From Pardosa pseudoannulata (taxonomy: Eukaryota > Arthropoda > Arachnida > Araneae > Lycosidae), in the NCBI GenBank assembly GCA_032207245.1, contig CM063510.1:53839644-53903643 (forward strand): a stretch of DNA of 64,000 nucleotides, written 5' to 3'. Every line of letters starts with the position of its first letter. The first letter of the stretch is position 1. The position numbers were made by a program, and so were the translations under genes. Of the stretch, positions 58,249 through 64,000 are shown in pieces. The notes under the pieces were generated by a model. The model ran no database searches. It worked only from the letters and a program-made list of their open reading frames with translations, and was not told the origin of the DNA.

Positions 58249-59251
58249 TGTAACGATCCGTTACATGACCCCAAAAGAGCGAGGAGCCCGAAGGTGACCT
58301 TTCGCCGTGGACTCACGATTAGCCTCGAATAGAACCAGGTGGTCTAAGCACCTGAATTGAAAACTGTTCGTTGCCGGCTCCTCATTGTCTGGGCATTGTA
58401 ACCTGTTAAATGGAACGTTGCTGTGAAAAGTGTGTACATAATTAGAGTGCACCTTGCCACCCATTAGCGGTTACAAAAAGGCCATTAAGTTGGTTAAGTT
58501 GATGGATCTGAGAAACTGCTTTTCTACCACATCTGGGAACATAACAGGGATCGGACACTTGGGCGCAACCGCAAGATTACGTCACCCTGGTTCTGGAAGT
58601 TTCTCGAAGGACCGAGAAAAAGGGAGCGAGTGCAGCTATAAAAGGAGGGACAGGACTAGAACGGAGGCATTTTGTTCTTCTCGAGGCTTCTACCTGATAG
58701 AGCCTGGTCGCTCAAGGACCTCTCGTATCTCCGTGTCTGGAGTTTGTTTTTTTAGAGACCGCCAGCGTCTCTGTTGCTAGAAAGTCAACCTTCGACTTGG
58801 GAATTCCTTCCCCGTTATCTGCTAATTTTTAGTTAACTTCTTGCATAGAAGTAGGCAGCCGAGAGTGACTTTGCTCTCGAATCCGGATCGTCTTGCATCC
58901 TGAGATTTTCTTCACGAATCCCAGCGTGATACGCACTCGGAACTTCCGAACCTTGCTGTGAAAGCCAACTGTGCTAATCGACAGACGGAGTGATCGTGTC
59001 AGCATTAGTCCCGGCACTAATTAGTTCCCAACTCTTGTGATTGGAAGCCCTAGCCATACTGTTCCGGTATCCCACGCATCCTTGTGTGTGAATATCATCT
59101 CTGTACGAGATCACTGAATGTTAACATCCTCCTGAATTTGTACATAGCTGTACATAATTTATTCTACTGAATAAAATATTTAATCCAGAATACCTAAATT
59201 TCTAGCCTGTTTCATTGACGGCCTCGCCTACTTTATTCCCAGTACGTTACA
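58249..59251 (+). mobile_element. Solo LTR (1003 bp), probably Gypsy-type
   Basis: Starts TGTAACGATCCGTTACATGA and ends CCCAGTACGTTACA, flanked by the 4-base duplication ATAT (58245-58248, 59252-59255). Inside are a TATA box (GCTATAAAAGGAG near 58637), a poly(A) signal region (GAATAAAATATTT near 59170) and a short U5. There is no second LTR with the same target repeat and no internal region, so it is a recombination-derived solo LTR. The lineage call is inferred from the 4-base duplication and TG...CA ends. Confidence 0.85.
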
Positions 59252-59489
59252 ATATATAATATCCATTATCACAAATTACGCATCTCGGAAAATCACAATT
59301 AACGTTCGACAGCTCTCTGGAGCATCTCCTTCCAACTCTCTCAACCGACTGACCCTCTCTCTCATCAGCTAATCCACATTCGTTGTTTCATTTCCGGTTT
59401 CGACTTTTATAATCCTTCTCCAGATTCATTTTACTATCCTATGGTGACAGAAAATACACTGGTCAATCCTCCGCTCATTCCTAATGAGG

Positions 59490-60088
59490 GGGGGGGGATT
59501 TAGGGGACTGGTCCCCCTCCAAAACTCTTAAAGACCATTTCATAAAAATAAAATAGACCATGTGTGTGGGTGCATCATCTGCCTAGATGGGCATAGACAG
59601 GGGGCTTAGAACTAAGACGATGAGTTAAACAGTAGGTGCAAGAGCAGACTGACTAGACCTTTTGACAATTCATCGCAATATTGTTACACAATCGGAAGAA
59701 ATTGTGAAAATTTTTTGGCAAAAATTTCAAATAGAGCATATTTTATAATATATTGTAAAAATTTGAACGTCTTCATTTTCTTTCAAAATTATTCTGTTTC
59801 TTTGGTTATACATCTGTTTTAAAAATAAAATTTTAATACCATGTATAGTTTATATCTTTTCAGTGTTAATTTTATTATCGAATTCATTGTGTAGTTACTA
59901 CATTACTCAATCAAAGCTATAAATTTGTTCATTATATCTTTTTAAAATTATTTTGATATTTTAAAATCTCATTGTATTATGATACTTATTAGGAGTATAC
60001 ATACATAAGAAAACCTGTAGTTTTATTGAAGTATCCTTTACAAAAAACATTGTCCCCCTCCGAATATAATTTCTGGTTACGGCCCTGC
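59490..60088. mobile_element. MITE-like element, same family as 26249-26533
   Basis: Shares GGGGACTGGTCCCCCTCC at the left and GTCCCCCTCCGAATATAATT with TCTGGTTACGGCCCTG at the right with the shorter copy, plus TTAAAGACCATTT inside. The left terminus is damaged. It abuts the truncated 5' edge of the Jockey-like gag. Confidence 0.55.
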
Positions 60089-60091
60089 CTC

Positions 60092-62034
60092 ATGACTAAA
60101 GATGAAACTTCAAGAAATAAAATAATTGAATTTATAAAAACTAACAATATAGAAGCATTCACGTATGCCCATAACTTTGTTAAACCATATAAAGCAGTGA
60201 TAAAAGGATTATCCATTCATTACCCAATAGATGAAATTTTTGACGAATTAATCAATCGTAAATTTGAAGTTTTAAAAATAGCCCAATTTAATAGTAGGAA
60301 GGATAAAAAATTCCTCCCTATCTACCAAGTTCAACTAAATCCTAATCCCAATAGCATGAAAATTCTGGAACTAAGAAATGTTAAATATTTCAGAGTGATA
60401 GTGTTGAAAAATCTAGATCCCCAATCCCTCAATGCCATCGTTGTCAAAACTTTTTCCACAATAGCTCGAATTGTTGGATGGCTCCACGATGTGTAAAATG
60501 AACACAAAATCATCTAACGAATGAATGTCCGTACACCCGAGAACATTCTGAAAGTGCTGAGTTTATAAAATGTTGTAACTGCAATGGAAATCATCCTGCA
60601 AGTTACAAAGGATGTAATAAATTCCCAAAACCTCCTAGCAATATTAAAACCAACAAACTTTCCTTTGAAACTAAAAATTTACAACCTCCTAATACTTTTA
60701 TTTTTAATGGTAAATCATATGCTCAAACTATGCAAAATTCCTCGGAAACTAAAACCACCCAAAATTCAAATGCTGAAAACGTTAAACAAAATAACTTTGC
60801 CTTTAATGAAATTATTGAATTTGGCAAATTAATTTCTGAAATCATAAAATCTCTTGGTATCACTGTAACGATTCGTTACATGACCCTAACGAAAGAGGAG
60901 CTGAAGGTGACCTTTCGCAGCAGACATTTACGGTTAGCGGCAGGTAGAGACGGGTGTGCCTAACAATACACGTTTGTGTACTAGGTCCCGGACTTAATTG
61001 AAAACTGTCCGTGTGCTGGAGCCAGCGCGTCTGAGACTTTGTGAGACTATTGAGTGAAAAGACTCGGGGAAATGATTGTAAATTATTACAGTGCCACATG
61101 TGCGCCCATTAGCGGTAGCGAAAAAGGAAATTAAGTTGTTTGGGTCGGCTGATTTAAAGACGGCTTTTCGGCCACATCTGGAAACGAAACAGCTGATTCA
61201 GGCGGGAAGTGACCGCAAGATTGCATCATCCTGGTTCTGGAAGGTTCCAGAAGAATCGCGTAAGGGGAACCGGGACCACTATAAAAGAAGAGTGGCGGAG
61301 CCAAGACGGGGCTTTTTCTTCTTGAGGCTTCTTCTTGAGAGTTGCTTTTGGAGCTGTTGTGTGGAGCTCGAGAGGAGTCCACTCGTCTCTCCGATTTCCG
61401 GAGTTTGCTTGTTTTAGAGACCGCCAGCGTCTCTGTTTGCTAAGAAATCGACTTTCGACTTTGGGATCCCATTCCCCTTATCTTCCTATTTTGTTTTACT
61501 TCATGCATAGAAATAGGTCGCTGAACGTGACCCTTGCTCTCATTTTGGATCGTCTTGCATCCCGAGTTTCCTTCACGAACTCCAGCGTGATACGCACTCT
61601 GAGCGTTTGAACCTTGGTGTGAAAGCCGACTGTACTAATCGTCAGCCCGGAGATGATAGTGTCAGCGTTCCCTACCGGCACTAATTAGCGAATTGTTACA
61701 GTGATTTAGAAGCCCTAGCCACATTGTACGCAGTACCCACGCATCGTAATTGTGTGAATATCTCAGCACGAGATCCTAGAAGATTTAGAAATCTACTGAA
61801 CCTATACATAGCAGTACATAATTTATTCATCTGGATAAAATATTTAGTCTAGATTAAACAATTTTCTAGCCTGTTTCATTGACGGCTTCGCCTACCATAT
61901 CTCCAGTACGTTATATCACTAACATAAAAGCTCTCATAACCAAAATTAAAGAACTTCTAGCTAACCTAAACAATATTACTGATCCCAGTGATCGCCCTGG
62001 CGTAATTTTGGACTTTGTTCAAAATTTTATTTAA
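60092..62034 (+). pseudogene. Jockey-like non-LTR retrotransposon ORF1 (gag), broken and split by a solo LTR
   Basis: From about 60092 the plus strand reads KAVIKGLSIHYPIDEIFDEL, FLPIYQVQLNPNP and VKYFRVIVLKN, the fold before the zinc knuckles of Jockey-type ORF1 proteins. A frameshift near 60420 leads to three knuckles: QCHRCQNFFHNSSNC; a second whose second Cys codon has become TGA (60493-60495 region); and CCNCNGNHPASYKGC. The reading then enters a low-complexity tail, is cut at 60863 by the solo LTR, and resumes in the same frame after 61919 to a TAA at about 62034. The protein would bind nucleic acid in the element's RNP. No ORF2 (endonuclease/RT) follows. Confidence 0.8.
60864..61915 (+). 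mobile_element. Solo LTR (1052 bp), same family as 58249-59251, inserted in gag
   Basis: Starts TGTAACGATTCGTTACATGA and ends CTCCAGTACGTTATA (the last CA is mutated to TA). Flanked by TCAC (60860-60863, 61916-61919). TATA box CACTATAAAAGAAG near 61276; poly(A)-region ATAAAATATTTAG near 61836. It shares most internal blocks with the other copy (GAAGGTGACCTTTCGC, GAGACCGCCAGCGTCTCTGT). The different target duplications show two independent insertions. Confidence 0.88.
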
Positions 62035-63130
62035 CTTACTTTAATAGGTTCTAGTTCTCACCACCGCTAGTTCCCATTTTGCCTGTGTGATAGTTTTTCG
62101 GAGTTAGAGGGCTCGGCCCAGGAAACTCCGTTAACCATCTCTGTCTGTGTGGCTGCCTCATGATGTTTAATGTTTACATCGTTTTAACAGTTCTTTGTGG
62201 GAATGTTTGCCGAAAACTGTCTTTGTTGGCCATACAACTTTGAAAATTAGAATTCTTGATACAATTATTTGTTTTAATGATGGTTCATACAGTTCTACTA
62301 AAGTGTTGTAGGCTTCAAGCATTAAACCCCGTTATGAGACGAGAAATTCTTTAAAAAAGATTGATTATAATCGTGTGAAAATGAGTGTCAGGTGAAAATG
62401 TATTTTTGGACAAATAACTTGTTGAAAACGGATTTAAAATATTCAGTCCTTTCTCACTGAGTGATGAGTGTTCATTTTTTATCGAAAGCCAGCTTTGTGA
62501 CTTAAACTGCAAGATAGATCGATGAGGCTTTCTTTTCCCTTCATGATCCTTTTCCATCTTGCTTTCTTCGATTTAAAAATAATAAAAAGCACAACTCAAC
62601 ATAAGTTCTGTTAATTAACATTTTTTAATCTGAAAGTTAATTAAACTTTTTGTTAGTTGTGTTGCAGTTTACAATAAATAATCATCCTTTTTTCTGAGGA
62701 CCATCAAAAATTTTCCACGGACCACTGGTGGTAGCATTTGACAACTGCTGTTTTAGGGAGTTAAAATGTTAAATCACTTTAAATTCATTTGTTCGTGTAA
62801 CTGTATTTTATTTTAAAGGCATGTTTAAATACAATTAAATTTAAATTATTAAATCAAAATAATCTAAAATAAAAATAATCAACGTCTTCCACTCAGCAAA
62901 CAGCGGTAAAATTAGCGCAAGAAGCATTGAAAAGGCGTCTCCTCCCAAGCAGACAGCGGTAAAAATCTGCGGCGATAAAAAGGTTGGGGTTCTCCGATGA
63001 ATACCTTCTGAAACTTCTTTATAGATTTCCCACGTTTTACAATTACTGAAATATATTTTGATATGTAAAAAAGAAAATTTCTATACATACATTTTTTAAT
63101 TATTCTAATTATCTCATATTGTGTTGTAAC
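62035..63130. other. Sequence after the gag relic; no gene recognised
   Basis: Holds GAGGGCTCGGCCCAGGAAAC (shared with ~54078) and a hAT-like end near 62711. No reverse transcriptase or endonuclease motifs were found on either strand. Confidence 0.45.
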
Positions 63131-63300
63131 TCTAGCCCAGTGGCGTTGGGCTAGCGTTTCGCACTCCCACAATACAGGTCTTAGATTCGATCCCCGGGCT
63201 GGGCAAGGTTGACTTAGCTTTTCATCCCTTCTGTGGGTAGATGAACTGAGGACAAAGCGTGCTTGAGATCTAAACACTGGGGTTCCGTGTACGAATGACC
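63131..63300 (+). mobile_element. Second tRNA-derived SINE family (possible Meta-type core)
   Basis: Head: TAGCCCAGTGGCGTTGGGCT (A box) and GATTCGATCCCCGGGC (B box). The body TTTCATCCCTTCTGTGGGTA, GATGAACTGAGGACAAAGC resembles the conserved central domain of so-called Meta/V-type SINEs (TTTCATCC...GGG(T)..GAT(A/G)AA). Then CTAAACACTGGGGTTCCGTG and GACCACC. The tail is not well defined. It differs in every part from the other SINE family. Confidence 0.6.
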
Positions 63301-63813
63301 ACCTAACCGGAATTTTTATTCATTTATTTACCAACTACGAGATTTGAAGAACAGTCGAATCAGAAAAACGTTGCCCTACAGTAGCGGAGCACATAGATTC
63401 GGATCCCTTTCTTGGCATTAATGTTGGTAGCCGTTTATAATCAGCTTTAAGCTAAAGGTTCCTTTCAATGAGCCCTTGGTCACGTAAACGAAGATTGGCA
63501 CCGTAGGCCCTGACCCCTCCCCCCGCCAGGGGCTGTTGCGCCGAGGAGTTTAGTTTAGAGTCTTGTAACTCTACCTTTAACTAAAATTATGGAATTATTT
63601 CTCAAGAAATTATTTCTCAGTTTTACTTCTGTAGGGGCGAATTATCTTTGTTCGGATTTCGTTTCCACCACGAAGTGCCTGTAGCGAGTATTTTGTGCAC
63701 AATGTGTCTCTCCTTTATGATTGACGAGTCCCTGACAAGTGCCTGCTTTTAGGACTCACGACAACCTTGGTATAATATGATTATTGCGGAACACTACGCC
63801 TTTCTTCAAAAGG
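63301..63813. other. Spacer with possible further SINE fragment
   Basis: CCCTACAGTAGCGGAGCACA and GATTCGGATCCC near 63370-63410 look like A/B-box remnants. A C-rich patch lies at 63509-63526. No gene was recognised. Confidence 0.35.
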
Positions 63814-63980
63814 ATGTCGGACGAATGGTTAGGACTTTGTTACTAGAGTTCGAAGGTTCGAATCCCACTGTGACACGGACGTTCGTAGCCGTCTGAAAAC
63901 GGCTTTACGCAGTAGGTCCCTGTCTTAATAGCCCTCGTGTTGCAAAAAAGTAGACGGTATCGCTCCAAACCAAACGTACG
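63814..63980 (+). mobile_element. tRNA-head SINE, plus orientation
   Basis: Same family as the copies at 31905, 36039, 42477 and 48944 but on the plus strand: GTCGGACGAATGGTTAGGAC (A box), GGTTCGAATCCCACTG (B box), CGTTCGTAGCCGTC, CAGTAGGTCCCTGTCTTAAT, AGCCCTCGTGTTGC and a CTCCAAACCAAAC tail. Confidence 0.85.
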
Positions 63981-64000
63981 AGGCTTGTTTTTTAAAAACC

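Noticed and set aside
58249..61915. The two LTRs as 5' and 3' ends of a single retrotransposon
   Set aside because: Their target duplications differ (ATAT and TCAC), the second sits inside a Jockey-like gag whose frame resumes beyond it, and the region between has no gag-pol of an LTR element.
63131..63220. A functional tRNA gene in the right-hand SINE
   Set aside because: The tRNA-like head continues directly into a SINE body and its stems do not pair cleanly.

Overview
This is eukaryotic nuclear DNA: strongly AT-rich, with intron-split genes, microsatellites, long poly(A/T) runs and a dense load of transposable elements. The proteins and elements (an arthropod-like eIF1 and CSRNP, Tc1/mariner, piggyBac, hAT, Jockey-type gag, THAP, tRNA-derived SINEs, Helitrons) suggest an arthropod. 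A chelicerate such as a spider is my best guess, but that is an inference from style, not a measured match.

Genes. (i) At the left edge lie the last two exons of an unidentified plus-strand gene (bases 1-5 and 205-280). (ii) Converging on it, on the minus strand, is a CSRNP/AXUD1-family nuclear protein gene: coding exons 8166-7851 and 4246-2730, 610 residues, with a likely non-coding 5' exon at 9785-9720 and a possible CRE-bearing promoter near 21.8 kb. (iii) Further right, also on the minus strand, is a complete three-exon eIF1 (SUI1) gene: coding exons 39739-39709, 37004-36847 and 31125-30979, 111 residues. No single long reading frame shows it; it was assembled from splice sites and protein similarity. 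No other intact protein-coding gene could be supported.

Layout. 0-22 kb: CSRNP, its long AT-rich introns and old repeats, including a 163-bp x3 and a 69-bp x4 tandem array and a mariner-type fold-back. 22-31 kb: intergenic, with MITEs, a SINE inserted in a SINE, and a 1.1-kb tandem duplication carrying a piggyBac 3' end. 31-40 kb: eIF1, whose introns hold a SINE with target duplications, a decayed mariner, a non-autonomous Helitron with a SINE inside it, and a MITE flanked by 0.2-kb direct repeats. 40-64 kb: visibly less AT-rich transposon territory with four Tc1-like relics, hAT pieces, a second Helitron, at least three related LTRs, a broken THAP exon, a Jockey-like gag split by a solo LTR, and two tRNA-derived SINE families.

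The main insights are the hidden eIF1 gene, the two Helitrons recognised from their termini, and the nesting orders readable from target-site duplications. I did not find a new gene system; most of the unusual structure is transposon archaeology.
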